Source: Polytrichum commune (taxonomy: Eukaryota; Streptophyta; Polytrichopsida; Polytrichales; Polytrichaceae). Taken from it: DNA of 64,000 bases. The first letter of the stretch is position 1. Each line of letters opens with the position of its first letter. The stretch spans positions 35,544,527 through 35,608,526 of the forward strand of contig OX485808.1 in assembly GCA_950295325.1 (NCBI GenBank), written 5' to 3'. The translations under genes and the position numbers were made by a program. Below are positions 22,042 through 32,799 of the stretch, piece by piece. The notes under the pieces were generated by a model. It was not told the origin of the DNA and did not search any database. It saw only the letters and a program-made list of their open reading frames with translations.

Positions 22042-22184
22042 CGCATGGCTTGCAACATACCAATGAAAATGTGTAAACATAGGTAATTTGTCAAAGTTGT
22101 TGGATAATGTCCTTGGGCTCCATCTTGGCATGCAACATGTTGATAATTTATTGGTAAACAAGGTTCACACAATAAATTGATGTA

Positions 22185-22661
22185 CAATAATCTCCCGCTT
22201 AAGTACACACCCGTTTAAGTACACATCCCAGTTAAGTGCGCAAATTTTTTTGACAAAAATTAGGGTTCATACTTGATTGTTTGAACATGTCATGCAGAGT
22301 CATTTGTCGCGAATGCATGATTTTTTTACGCTTGACATTCAATGTCAATTTGTTAATGTTTAGCTGAAACGTCTCAAACGATCGTCGCAATTCGTCATAC
22401 ATTTGTCCAACTTCCGTTTGAACATCAGAGCAAAGCAATTGGTCACTGATGTTGAGGACAATGTTGTGTATAACTTCGAAGCCTTTGAAGTTGGTGGCAC
22501 TTTCAGATTCGGTCAAGCGGGTTGTCTTAGGTTTCATCCGTTTTCTGTTGCGATTCATCGAATCAGAGGTTCTAGAAAGCGATGAGTAAAGTACGCACCT
22601 ACCAAATAAGTGCACACCAATGGCTCCGGTTCAAAGTGCGTACTTAAGCAAGAGACTACTG
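22185..22661 (-). mobile_element. 477-bp pogo-like deletion derivative
   Basis: The ends are CAATAATCTCCCGCTTAAG at the left and CTTAAGCAAGAGACTACTG at the right, inverted matches flanked by TA on both sides (22183-22184, 22662-22663). TA duplication plus a CAGTAGTC-type terminus fits the pogo/Tigger branch of Tc1/mariner. A minus-strand frame (22615-22232, 127 codons) could be the C-terminal tail of a transposase (basic KRKRMKPK-like stretch, RQMTLHDMFKQ near the end). The catalytic DDE part is absent, so it is non-autonomous. Confidence 0.7.
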
Positions 22662-22887
22662 TACTGGAGCATGACACATTTGTCTTTGGCGAGACGGATC
22701 CTCATTGTGAATCATGTGTTAATGTCCTCACTATGATATTCATTGCGGTGTGAGTTGAATCTAGGAAAGTCTTGAGACGAGTAACGACACTCCTCCACAA
22801 CTATCTATGGTCCGGAAGGGAACACACTACCAAAGCAAGGGTTTAGCTGGGATGACTGCACGATCTTAAAGAATGCAAGCGGACTTA

Positions 22888-23393
22888 GGGCCGCTTTACA
22901 CCTAGAGGCCGGGCCAATTTATTGTGTAAGAGGCTTGAAATCCTCACTTGTGATTGGCCAAAAGGTTGAAATCGACCCCAACCCCTTTACACCTAGAGGC
23001 CAGGCTGATTTGGTGGTATAAATTTTAATCAAAAAATGCATGGTTTGACACGGCCCGAGCTCATTAAATTGGGTGCACCCAAAATGAAAGGCCAATGCCA
23101 AATTTCAATATTTTTTTAAAAAATGATTCTTTTAGCGAATCATATCCGTTGGATTATGTGGAAATTTGAACGGCTCTATGCTAGATTATGCTAGACCCGT
23201 TGGATTATGCTAGATTTATTGAATTGGCCTAGCTTCTTGACCCTAAGGCCTTTACATATGGGAAAAATTGACCCCTATTATAATCTTATTATAACATGTG
23301 TAGTTGAGGCCAACCTCCAACCCAAAAGGAGCTGAAATTTCATGCAATCGGCCTCAAGGGGAATTGGCCCGGCCCCTAGGTGTAAAGCGGCCC
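22888..23393. mobile_element. 506-bp Harbinger-like MITE
   Basis: The inverted ends are GGGCCGCTTTACACCTAG and GGCCGGGCCAATT with their mirror images at 23360-23393. The flanks are TTA (left) and TAA (right), compatible with an insertion at a 3-bp TWA site as in PIF/Harbinger, though not an exact direct duplication. A second internal copy of the left end (CCCTTTACACCTAGAGGCC) occurs near 22982. It interrupts the LINE. Confidence 0.7.
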
Positions 23394-23640
23394 TAACTCT
23401 CCAATGGCACATGATTGGGTGGGACTTTACACACACAAAGAGGATGCAACTTCAATGTGGATTGGAAAAGGCGGTTACATGAGGGATTTCAATTTTGGAC
23501 CAAGCCATTTCACTGCTCAATCCCTCGCCTTAATAACGGAGATTCACTCGGATCGGGTCACATGGCGCTTGGGGACAAATTTCATGGCTGGATGTGTAAA
23601 GCGAGAGTTGATTCCATGTGCTTTTTGGAAGAGAAGATGA

Positions 23641-24389
23641 GCTTCATTTTGACCTAACTCGATGGTAGTGGCCATGTGCCACCCTCTTCCTTGATTTCTC
23701 CACTAAATTTAGTAGGAAGTGGCTTACTAAGCAAGAGGAACTCCTCAAAACTATGACTAACAAATGAGAGTACACCCTAAATTCTGTAATATCAACCTCC
23801 ATAATGTTACACACTCTCTAATACCCCGAAACCCTAGGGAACGGATGTTCATAGTTCAAATCTCACTCCTTATTGTCATATTTCTCTCCTTTAATACAAC
23901 AAATTTTGCCATCAATGCAAATCACCCAAGATGTCAACCCATATCCTCGCATTGCACCATGTGTCAACATGTGGAGTGTCTTCTGCTTCTTCTTCTTCTG
24001 CCACTTGTTGAATGTTGGTGCACGCGGGAGAACGAATTCAAATTGTCCTCACATTTCCTTTATGTTTTATGTTATTCCATAGGGTCACATGCTACACTAA
24101 TTCTATAGTATCACGCATTCATGTTAACACTACAAAACTCCGTAATATCACGTGCACCTTGGTTGCCACAAGTGTGATACTATGGAGTTTAGAGTGCATT
24201 ATTTCCTAATTGTGGTTAGGTCTCAATGAAAATTTATTAGTTACAAAAATCAAACACGGAAGAAAACAAAGCTTCTTTGGTCGGTCCTTCACAAAGTGGT
24301 GGTAGTCAATGGTTGGTGAGGCCGTATTTCAGATGAGGCGGATAAAAATTTGCATGCATTGTGGGCTTTAGTGTGTGGAACCGGTGGAG
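23641..24389. other. Gene-less AT-rich stretch
   Basis: Several overlapping short frames near 23764-24108 are present. None has recognisable protein content. Confidence 0.4.
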
Positions 24390-24600
24390 CGCAAGTTCTA
24401 TGACTAGGCCTTTGGCACAACATAGTCTGAGATGGCCCCTAAACTACTAGGTGATAGTGGAGAAATACCCATTTTCGAATGGAGTGGTTGGTGGTTCAAT
24501 TCATGTTGTGAAATCTTCTCTCTATTTGATGGGGGGGAGGGGACCCTAGCTAAGTGGGTAGGAAGCCAAGAGCCCACAGTAAATCTCACACTGCACCAAG
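24390..24600 (+). mobile_element. Possible tRNA-derived SINE fragment
   Basis: A box-B-like GGTGGTTCAATTCATG is followed by TTGTGAAATCTTCTCTCTAT and TTGATGG. The same 40-odd bases recur at about 61450-61495 with a perfect GGTTCGATTCC box B. A tRNA-like promoter linked to a shared downstream body is the SINE hallmark. The 5' end and target duplication are not resolved. Confidence 0.4.
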
Positions 24601-25206
24601 AGGATTCTTGAACATGATAGGGCCCACGGGCTCAAATTCACGTCAGATTGCCCAACATTGGTTATTTATTTATTTGGCATAACATAGTTGGAGATATTTG
24701 GGCAACATTGTCTTGCAACTGCAATTTAAGTTTAGTCGCATGGGGCTGACAAAATCGTTCTCTTTGCTCCAATGTCTCTTCCATAAGAATTCCCCCTTAC
24801 CAACTCAAAAAGCATTATAGGATTTGGTTCTTTCTACGCAATAGTTTGCCTTGGATTTTTGGGAAACATAGGAATGACCTTGTTTTTAATGCACCTTGAT
24901 TACGGTAGAATTGAGTAGCAAAGGACACTCAAGAACCTTAAGAAAGCCCCTCATGTGGCTTATAACGATGTTATAAAAGACTTTGATTTGATTTGGTGTG
25001 TTAGAGGTCTCATTGCCACTAGAAGTAAATTAGTGGTTATGTGGAAGGTTAGACCCAATATAAGAATTATTTCATGATGCCACGCAAGTTCCTTGGTTTG
25101 GACTATCCTCGTGGTGGTAGTTGCATGGTTCCCTTTGCAATTGAGTTTGTTTGATTTATACCCCTTAAAATAATAGTAATAAAATAATATATAAACATAC
25201 TTGGAG
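24601..25206. other. Gene-less AT-rich stretch
   Basis: No supported feature. Confidence 0.4.
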
Positions 25207-26875
25207 TTCACTAACGTTTTGGAGGGAGGGCTAGTAGTGCGTGTGGGAAATTAGTGAAGGTGATACTAAATTTCTTTACGCTATGAAATTAGTGCCACCA
25301 AAAGAATGGAAATATTGTTCATCCCGGAGCTATTCACTAAACAACATTATTCATAGCATCACTATTCATTGAAAAACTGGTAATATTCATCTTGGCACTA
25401 TTCATTAACAATAATATCACCATACATTATCCATATCTAAACACTTTGTGTCACTTCCATGTCACCTTTTCATCCATTTTCTAACATGCTCACCCATGGT
25501 CACTTTTATTTTAGGTGACCAAGTGTAGAACAAAGTGGGACCGCCACTCATTTTCCATCAATAAGAGAGATTTGGGAAAGTGGCGGTCACAGTCATTGGT
25601 CACCATTGTAAACTTCTCTTAGATAACGAACACCCTGAACCCACCACATCTCGCTTTGTATAAAGATGTGAACAACTCGTTCTTTTTAAAAAAAAATGGA
25701 TGGATAGTGAATTGGTTTTGCAAGCGAATTGAGGAGTTGTTGAAGTATGATGAACATACAACAAGATTTAAAAACATGGTAAAACAATATAGGCACCTTT
25801 TGAATGTGATGTTCATTATAATGTATTTTCCTTGTTGTAAGCATGTTATAGGTAAATTGTTGGGCTTATCGAATGTTGACTCATTAGCATTAGTTCCCCT
25901 TCCCCCATGCCAAAAACGTTTAGCAAATTAAAAACATTCACACAAAGGACCTCGTCATGATAAAAGTTTGGTATTCCCCAACCACGTGGTTTATAGCCCA
26001 CCCACAATTACTGGTGCGGGTCACTAGTAAACGGTTCCTATCAACACTGGTTACATTTAGTGGCTTTCATTGGCTAAACCAACTCTAAAAGTGACCCCTG
26101 ATGGTAGGAATTGTTCACCTGTGGCCCGCACTAGTAAGTGAGGGTGGTCTTTTACATGCAAACTTGTAAATGCAACACATTATTTGATGATATTTAATGT
26201 CACAAATAATGTGTAGCCTTGGAGTAGTAATTTTTTTCGCTTATAATGCAAGTTCGGTGATACAAGTAAGGTTGTTTTTGGTTCTATAGTGTCCTAACAA
26301 CTCATTTGACCTTGGTTGATATAATAGAAAATCTAAAGCAAGAAGTTGTAACATTGCATAATTCCAATTAGCACGTGACTTCAAAAACTACAAACAATGT
26401 AATGCTAAGAATTGATTCTCTTGCTTGCTTATACATGTGCACTATTGCCTTTTCACTTCTCAAGCATAAGTTCCACTAATTAAGCTTCACTAATTATCTC
26501 AATTAGTGCATGTGATACTAAATCCCAACACACACTATTTTTGTCTAGTCTCAAAATTTATGAAATACATTGCTAATCTCGGCAATGAATACATGCTCGT
26601 TTATTATATAATTCAAGATAATCAATGTGTGCTCTAAGGTGCTTGTAGAGTGATAAAAGAAATGGCTACACATGCTTGTTAATGAATAATGCCATGATGA
26701 ACAATGTTAGTACTTTTAGTGAATAGCGTTGCTATGAATGTTGCCGAGATGAAACATGCTTCCTATATTTTTTTCAGTGGCACTGATTTCATAATGTAAA
26801 GTAATTTAGTATCATCTTCATTAATTTCCCACGCTCACTTTTAGCCCTCCTCATTAATTGGGATAATCAATGTAG
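25207..26875. mobile_element. Inverted-repeat element of about 1.67 kb, family E (long arms)
   Basis: The left arm (GGGAGGGCTAGTAGTG, GTGGGAAATTAGTGAAGGTG, ATACTAAATTTCTTTA and ATGAAATTAGTGCCACC) is mirrored at 26780-26855 (AGTGGCACTGATTTCAT, TTTAGTATCATCTTCATTAA, TTTCCCACGCTCACTTTTAG and CCCTCCTC). The arms are about 75 bp or more and imperfect. The right edge carries the ATTGGGATAATCAATGTAG terminus of the family represented at 52382 and 53992. A family F fold-back element is nested at 25996. There is no transposase. Confidence 0.7.
25996..26147. mobile_element. Fold-back element of about 152 bp, family F, copy 1
   Basis: The ends CCCACCCACAATTACTGGTG and CACTAGTAAGTGAGGGTGG are inverted. 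The internal order CCTATCAACACTGG-like, GGCTTTCATTGGCTA and GGTAGGAATTG corresponds to the copy at 62234-62385. Confidence 0.75.
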
Positions 26876-26900
26876 TTGAATATCATTTTCCCTACGTTAT

Positions 26901-27128
26901 TCCCTATGGATAGATGGAATCACCACAAACGAGCGTACCTCTCATTCAACCAACACAGTAACTTGACTTGTGTAGGTTTGTGGGGGATTCATCTCAAATG
27001 ACTTAGACTACACTATTTTTGGGTCTTTAAAGCTAATTTTGGTGTCAAACCAACTTTAACAAGCAACATACATGTTAATGCTATTTCAAGGGTTTTATGT
27101 TGGATGAGTGAAAGGTATGCTCATATGC

Positions 27129-27131
<3 letters not shown>
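26901..27131. mobile_element. MITE of family D, copy 2
   Basis: The left end ACCACAAACGAGCGTACCTCTC then ATTCAACCAACA is mirrored by TGTTGGATGAGTGAAAGG and ATGCTCATATGCAA at the right. It corresponds to the ends of the 11294-11640 element. Confidence 0.6.

Positions 27132-27164
<33 letters not shown>
27131..27164 (+). repeat. (CT)n microsatellite
   Basis: A 34-bp CT tract abuts the family D MITE. Confidence 0.95.
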
Positions 27165-27169
<5 letters not shown>

Positions 27170-28440
27170 CATTCATTGCGGGCAACTATTATGGAGGCCA
27201 ATCTATTACATCTTGTGACTAGGAATTGCTAGAATTTATAATTCACATGGAATTCAAATGGTGTTTACCGGTGTAGGACTGACAAATGACAAAGTTGAGG
27301 AGAAAATATTAATTTTTTGTTTTGATATCCATACGTGGGGTGCATGTTCATAACACCTACCATTGGGGAGGGTGAAAACTTTGGTTCCTATGTGGAGCTT
27401 GGAGGTTACTATTTAAGTCAAATTAACACCTAAATCATAGTAAGAGACCCTAAATTACCCTTGAAGTTAGTTAAATATGATTAAACAATAACCATGTACT
27501 TGCAACCCTGGTGGTAGGAGTTGGGAAACAAAATATCCATATGTGGGGTTCAAAGTTCACTTGCAAGTGGTGGCCCTACGGTGGTTCACAAGCCATGGCC
27601 AAGGCACCTCTTTGACCTAGCCCCCCACCACTATCACTCGAGGTGAAACCAATGGGAAGTTGACTATAACATATAGATATATGTATATATATAGACTCGG
27701 ATAGATAGATAGATATATATATAGAGATAGATATATAGATATATATACACACACACATTGGAATACTTAAGCTTGAAATTAGCATTAGAGGCCCCAAAGT
27801 AATTTAGAAGGACCCACTTTGAGATGAACATACCAAAAACCTATCGGGGTTGTGTTTTTACTATACCCCCTTTATCTTGATTATAGTGGTTGGGGCCCAA
27901 CTCAAAGAGGTGTTTCACATGGTTAAATTAACCAACAACCCAAAAAATCACATACCTACATTTCTCCTCTTATAGTGCCTAAATCTAGAGTAACTAATTA
28001 AGCGGGTAATTGCAAGTGTGCTCTTCCCTAGTATTATTTATGCAAATGTAGCTAATTTTGGTTAGATGTATGAATAATACCAAACTTTGGCTCATTTTAA
28101 AGACCACTTTACATGAAGTAACTCGGATGGTATGGACCACGAGTTGGGATAATCAATGTAGCAATGTGGCTTGTTGCATTGCAACTTAGATTCTTTTATG
28201 CCATTAGGATGTGAATCCATATTATACTTAATATGTTTTATGTAAAGATATGTGGTGGAATCAACTACGAGGTAGCTTTTTAACCAAATTTGAATAGCAC
28301 ACATCACATGTCAATTAAATCGATGGGGACACTAAATTTCATAATTATCAACTTAAGTTATCCAAGACGATCGTTATACACCTTTCACAAATGACCTCAA
28401 TTTCAAGTTAAGTTATCCAAGATGACCATTTGAACACCGT
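27165..28440. other. AT-rich gene-less stretch with a GATA/TATA-rich tract
   Basis: An impure ATATATAGATAGATA tract spans about 27670-27760. No coding frame is supported. Confidence 0.5.
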
Positions 28441-28445
28441 TCCCA

Positions 28446-28468
28446 AACCCTAAACCCTAAACCCTCAC
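28446..28468 (+). repeat. Short interstitial CCCTAAA tract
   Basis: About three CCCTAAA units interrupt non-coding sequence, a second internal telomere-type tract in the window. Confidence 0.85.
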
Positions 28469-28649
28469 CCCCAACACGGATGGTTTGCGACCTTGACCGA
28501 CCTCATCAGCTTGCCTCATCCACTGGCATTGAAACAATATGCTTGGTGGATGCCATGTGCCCAATGGTCTTTGAAATGGGCCAAAGTTTGGCAACCAACC
28601 AAAGCCAACCATATATGATGTTAGTAACTTGCTCTTCAAGTGGATGAAA

Positions 28650-28853
28650 TGGATCACGTTTCATGGTCGCTTGGACTATTCTCCAAAAACCACCTCTTGG
28701 AGGTAGGCCTAACACAAAACTGGGAGACCATGGCACTCTGAACGCTCACAATCATTGATTTATTCTATTTTATCATGTATGAGGATCTGCATGAATAGAA
28801 ATTTATTGAAAGAGCATTTGGTTGAGGGCTCGGTCACATATGACTTCACACTA
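28650..28853 (+). repeat. Dispersed direct repeat B, copy 2
   Basis: Same motif order as 12337-12545. Confidence 0.75.
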
Positions 28854-29200
28854 CACTTGAGGGTCCGTGACCACACTACATGATTTTGGAGGGTGTGTTG
28901 GGACGGCTTTTTGGACACTTTCTTTTGGGCTCTCACAATCTCATGGTCACGGCTCTCGGCTTGTGTGTGAAGTGCACCTCATTGGGATATTGAGCGGTGT
29001 TGTATTTTTTATATGGGGCCTATAGTTTAGAAACAACTTCATGCTACTTATAAATGTTAGTTCTTTTAGTTTAATGAAGGGATCCGGAGGCCCGGGGGGG
29101 GGGGGGGGAGCTGTCCTAATGGGAATGCATCTCAAGTTTCAATTTTCCCACCTCTTACTCCATCGGATCCCTACCTAGACACCGAGGCAGGGCCACCGAC
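28854..29200. other. Gene-less flank with poly-G tract
   Basis: A G run of about 13-14 bases lies at 29094-29108. Otherwise nothing is seen. Confidence 0.5.
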
Positions 29201-29844
29201 CAGAGCGGTAAATACCCCAGGACAACCTGACCGTCCGGTCACCGCCTGGAACCTTCCGCTACATAGTCGTTCTTACCCTTTCCCAGGCCACCGCACCTTC
29301 ACTTCTCATTTCGTCCGCCTCGCCAAACCCCAAGGGTCGCTTCTCGCTTGTTATCTGTATATGACCATCGCGCACACATCTCTCAGCGTTCAGAAAGTGT
29401 TTGGCGGTCGACCGAAACGCGTGTTGTGAGCTGCCGTTGGAGATTGTTGAAGTTTAGTGAAATTTTGCGAAGTTTGGTGGCTGCTTGTGGCCGTGGGAGC
29501 AAGGAGCTTGACTAAGTCGAAGAGAAGAGAGGCTACTTTGAAACCCTTGTTGAAATTCTTGGCTGTGACCTTGATCGTCCTGCTGCTTTGTGCTTCTGGT
29601 TGGCTCTTGTTCTGTAGAGCCGATTTATTGGTGCTCTGTTTCTGTTTGACAGAGGCGGAGAGAGAGAAGATCTGCGTCTTGGAGCCCAGGCAGGCTTGAG
29701 AGAGCGGGGTCTCTCTTGTGGTCTCTCGACATTTGTGGAAGTGTTCCGACCTTTCAGTTCTATACAGCTCTTGTTTGTTGAAGAGATTAGAGTACTTCTT
29801 TCCATAGCGTTCGAGCAATAGTTGTGTTGAGCTTGTGTGCAATC
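29201..29844 (+). promoter_or_regulatory. Promoter and long 5' leader of the 29845 gene
   Basis: It is less AT-rich than the flanks. C/T-rich blocks at 29270-29360 are followed by a GT/TG-rich leader. Frames on both strands here are open but overlap and lack protein-like content, so I read it as 5' UTR. The transcription start is not visible. Confidence 0.4.
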
Positions 29845-30711
29845 ATGGATGCTATCATGGCTATGACTGGTCAGCAAACTGGTTACAGAGTTCCGGCAAG
29901 AGGAGGGCCATCTGTGCCGCGGAAACGGCAGTGGAGAAGTAAAGAACAGCAACAACAAAACCCTAGGTACCATCGGAAGAAGGCGAAAGTCCAGCATGGA
30001 GGTGAGGTTGCGGCCCCTGCTGGCATGTACGATCCACCTAGGCTTCGGGACTTGCAGCACCAGAATCGGATAAGAACCAGGAAGCATTTCCCGAAGAGGA
30101 GGAAAAGCGTGCCTTGGGCGCCTTTCAACAACAGCTCGTTTTTGATGAGAGTTCGTCAGTCAGGCGGTTTGGCGTCGGCTGTTTCCCCTGCCACCCCTAC
30201 TACTTTTCTTTCTACGCCTGTCTTTTCATCATCTCCTGCCCTTCAATATAGGGAGAGTGTTGTGCAGGAGGTTAAGGATCTTGGAGTGGACGGCTATGGC
30301 TCTATGGCCGGCCTTATCCATCTCCGTTCTTTTGATGATGATGAGAAACCAAGTACTAGTGGCGCCGGAAACGAGTGCAGTAGTCTTATGTCCGATGTGG
30401 AAGCTCAACAGTCTCTGAAGGAAGTAGATAAAAGGCAGTTAGAGCAGCAGGATGTTGTTAGCCGGTTTGAAATGACATATCCTGCAGCGAATGGTGTTAG
30501 TAATAAGACATCACAGCTTATGGAAGTCCGTCTTGCAGAACAGGAAAGCCACATAGCGTATCTGGAGGACGAGAATTTGACCCTGAAAGAGCGACTATTC
30601 TTGGTGCAGCAGGAGGTTAACGAGCTACGACAAAGGTTACAGGGAGGTTCTTGTGATGGTGTGGTTGATGAGCATGAGGATGCCTGTTCTGACTATGGCA
30701 GTTCAGATTGA
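29845..30711 (+). CDS. Basic, C-terminally coiled-coil plant protein of unknown function
   Basis: This is a single uninterrupted frame of 288 codons. ATG at 29845 (AATCATGG context) is preferred over an upstream non-ATG extension. Residues 20-95 are very basic and polar with a short Gln run, ending in PKRRKSVPWAPFNNSSFLMR. The NNSSFLMRVRQSGG block and the following YRESVVQEVKDLGVDGYGSM with GLIHLRS look like conserved islands of a plant-specific family that I cannot name. The C-terminal 70 residues (MEVRLAEQESHIAYLEDENL, then LKERLFLVQQEVNELRQRL) form a clear heptad coiled coil, and the tail is acidic. A nuclear location is plausible from the basic stretches. Nothing points to an enzyme. Confidence 0.75.
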   Translation: MDAIMAMTGQQTGYRVPARGGPSVPRKRQWRSKEQQQQNPRYHRKKAKVQHGGEVAAPAGMYDPPRLRDLQHQNRIRTRKHFPKRRKSVPWAPFNNSSFLMRVRQSGGLASAVSPATPTTFLSTPVFSSSPALQYRESVVQEVKDLGVDGYGSMAGLIHLRSFDDDEKPSTSGAGNECSSLMSDVEAQQSLKEVDKRQLEQQDVVSRFEMTYPAANGVSNKTSQLMEVRLAEQESHIAYLEDENLTLKERLFLVQQEVNELRQRLQGGSCDGVVDEHEDACSDYGSSD

Positions 30712-31700
30712 TAACAAATCCTTGTACATTGATAATGTTCTGTTTTGTGTTGTTGACCCTTGAGGTTGTCATCACAATGGAGCTGCCGCTGGCCCGCGAG
30801 AGCTGTCGTTGGCGGGGTGGAAATTCTGCGACGTACCCTCGATTCTCCATGTAAGTGTGGGTGTTGGGTATTGGCCCCACTTTATTATACCATGGACATG
30901 TGGCCGTGGCTCTGCTACCACACTTTTGAAGAGAGAATCTGAAGGGTTCTGGATGAATTGTCTCACAGGTGACATACACGGGCGAAAGCAGGCTCTGCCT
31001 TTTACCTCGATATCGATGACCATTGCTGGTCATACCTGGTAAGGCCTGGTATTGGCATGTGAATTACTCTGAAGATAATTTACTCTTGCGAATTCTTTAG
31101 TGTTGATGTTAAGAGGCCTGTAGGATAAATTAATGTCGAATTACTGTACAGCAATTTTTTCTTACAGGGACATGAAGCAATCATCCCTTCATCAATGTAC
31201 AATATCACCAACATGATACATTTCCTTTTTCAAATGGACCTTTTTCAAATCCTGTGAGTTGTGATTTTGGGTTATGTGAATTGATGCACTTGGACATTCA
31301 ATTTTTTGTTTTATCTGGCAATCCCGCAGGCTTGTTAGCACCATACAAGTGTCGGTGTGCGTTTCTCTGGAAATTTTTGTGGTCTCTCCATGGCTTCAAC
31401 TCAAACCTGGATCTATGGATGTTCTATATTTGCACGTTCCTAAATGTGGGTGACAATTCAAAATTATTATGCTTTTTCTGTTTATACTTTGTGCAATGTG
31501 TGTATAATGTTTGTCTCTCTGATGGTATCTGTTGTCTTATCATCTCAGCCAATGCATGGTTAACTGAGGGAAAAGGTTTAATATGCGAGTTCACATCAAC
31601 CGACCAATGGCGATGAACAGGTGAATTATCTCGGCTTATGTAGTGAAGATCTTGAGCATGGTTTCGGGTTGATATTTCTTACCTCTGCTTCTGTTCCTTC
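30712..31700 (+). other. 3' UTR and possible untranslated exons of the 29845 gene
   Basis: A GTAAGTG donor-like site lies at about 30851, after a 25-codon frame starting at 30777 (MELPLARESC). ACAG acceptors occur downstream. These could mark a spliced 3' UTR, but no coding exon is recognisable. Confidence 0.3.
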
Positions 31701-32799
31701 CTTTTTAACTGGCTTGCTTGTGCTGGAATGCTGCAGAGTGTTGGGATATCATTGACAAGATCCACTGAAGCCCAGGTTTTTGAGGGTAGTGCCACACATC
31801 ATTGTAATGGTGGGCAGCAAGCTGCACTGCAATGAAATTCATTTTGTTGACTGAACCAATTGTGTAATGGATATGTTTTCTCCTGACCATATATATGATA
31901 CATATATCTACTCATATATACTCATCATGAGCTCGTCACTCAAGACATCTTATTGTTCCCTACTTGTTAGAGTTAGGCTACAGACGATAATCAGTGTATG
32001 GTAAGCGGACATTTGGTGTCACTTTTCCTAATCGTGCAATATAACTTGGGTGCTATGTGGGTATGTATTCTTGCAAGAACGGGCCTCAAAATGGCAATGA
32101 ATATATTTTTTACGCAGTCAAATTACATTTAGCTTTGACTAATGCTAAAAACCAACACCCATCCAATTGGCAACATTCTGCTACCTTTGAACCGTTTCCC
32201 ATGCTGTTAAGTGCATGTAGTGACGGTTTTAGATGCCACTAGTTGCGCCATCTCTGGCTTTAAGACATTCAAAACCTAAACACCGTAAGATTAAAATCAC
32301 ACTCCTTGAAACTTGAATACATTTTTATCACATACCTCCCCATTAAAACACATAATCAATCTAAGAAGACATAAATCCTATTTATTGGAATATTAACACT
32401 GCTTCCAAATCTATAATTTCATAGTAGCTATTAGTCCCAACAATTTGCTAGGCAGCTAGATCCAATTACAGTCCTTAGATGAGTTGAAGTCTCACAAATG
32501 CCTGTTTCAACGTAAAGGACCTTCCCATCGCAAATGACCACAATGTTGAACCCACCAACCTCCCCCAACACAACTGCCTATGAATATTTTAATCAACAAA
32601 TCACTTACGGAAGATATATCGCACCACATTGACTTCAAAACTTCCCATTTATCCCAAGTCAATTGATCAACAAACTCATGAAATGATGGTACCCCATAAC
32701 CAAACCCAAACATTACCCTATCAACACATCCACCACCACAAACACAACCCACACAAACCTTCACCGTACATATTACATGGACCGCATACCCTATCAGCT
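31701..32799. other. Gene-less stretch
   Basis: No supported gene. From about 32450 rightward the plus strand becomes strikingly C/A-rich, probably the 5' part of the LINE relic. Confidence 0.4.

Larger units (their letters stand above)
21421..23640 (+). mobile_element. Relic L1-like LINE (reverse transcriptase region), with nested insertions
   Basis: Despite stops and frame changes, the order of RT motifs is readable. DRVAWDFMFKVLEK (finger region) is near 21445. ADALNMVVKAAIRNN and RGLDLPSSLVQHIINQ are near 21640-21740. A degenerate active-site box follows (CANDTYFIMKAEKPYV, where YADD/FADD would be expected), then LEINWTK near 21838. Farther on come LSLARRILIVNHVLMSSLWY (near 22690) and TTLLHNYLWSGREH and ARVAWDDC (near 22780-22850). 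This is the 3' half of a plant L1-type element. Three later insertions interrupt it: 21905-22041, 22185-22661 and 22888-23393. It is not functional. Confidence 0.85.

Noticed and set aside
29390-30131. Minus-strand frames up to 184 codons across the coiled-coil gene and its leader
   Set aside because: They are shadows of the plus-strand gene and its low-complexity leader. No family features are seen.
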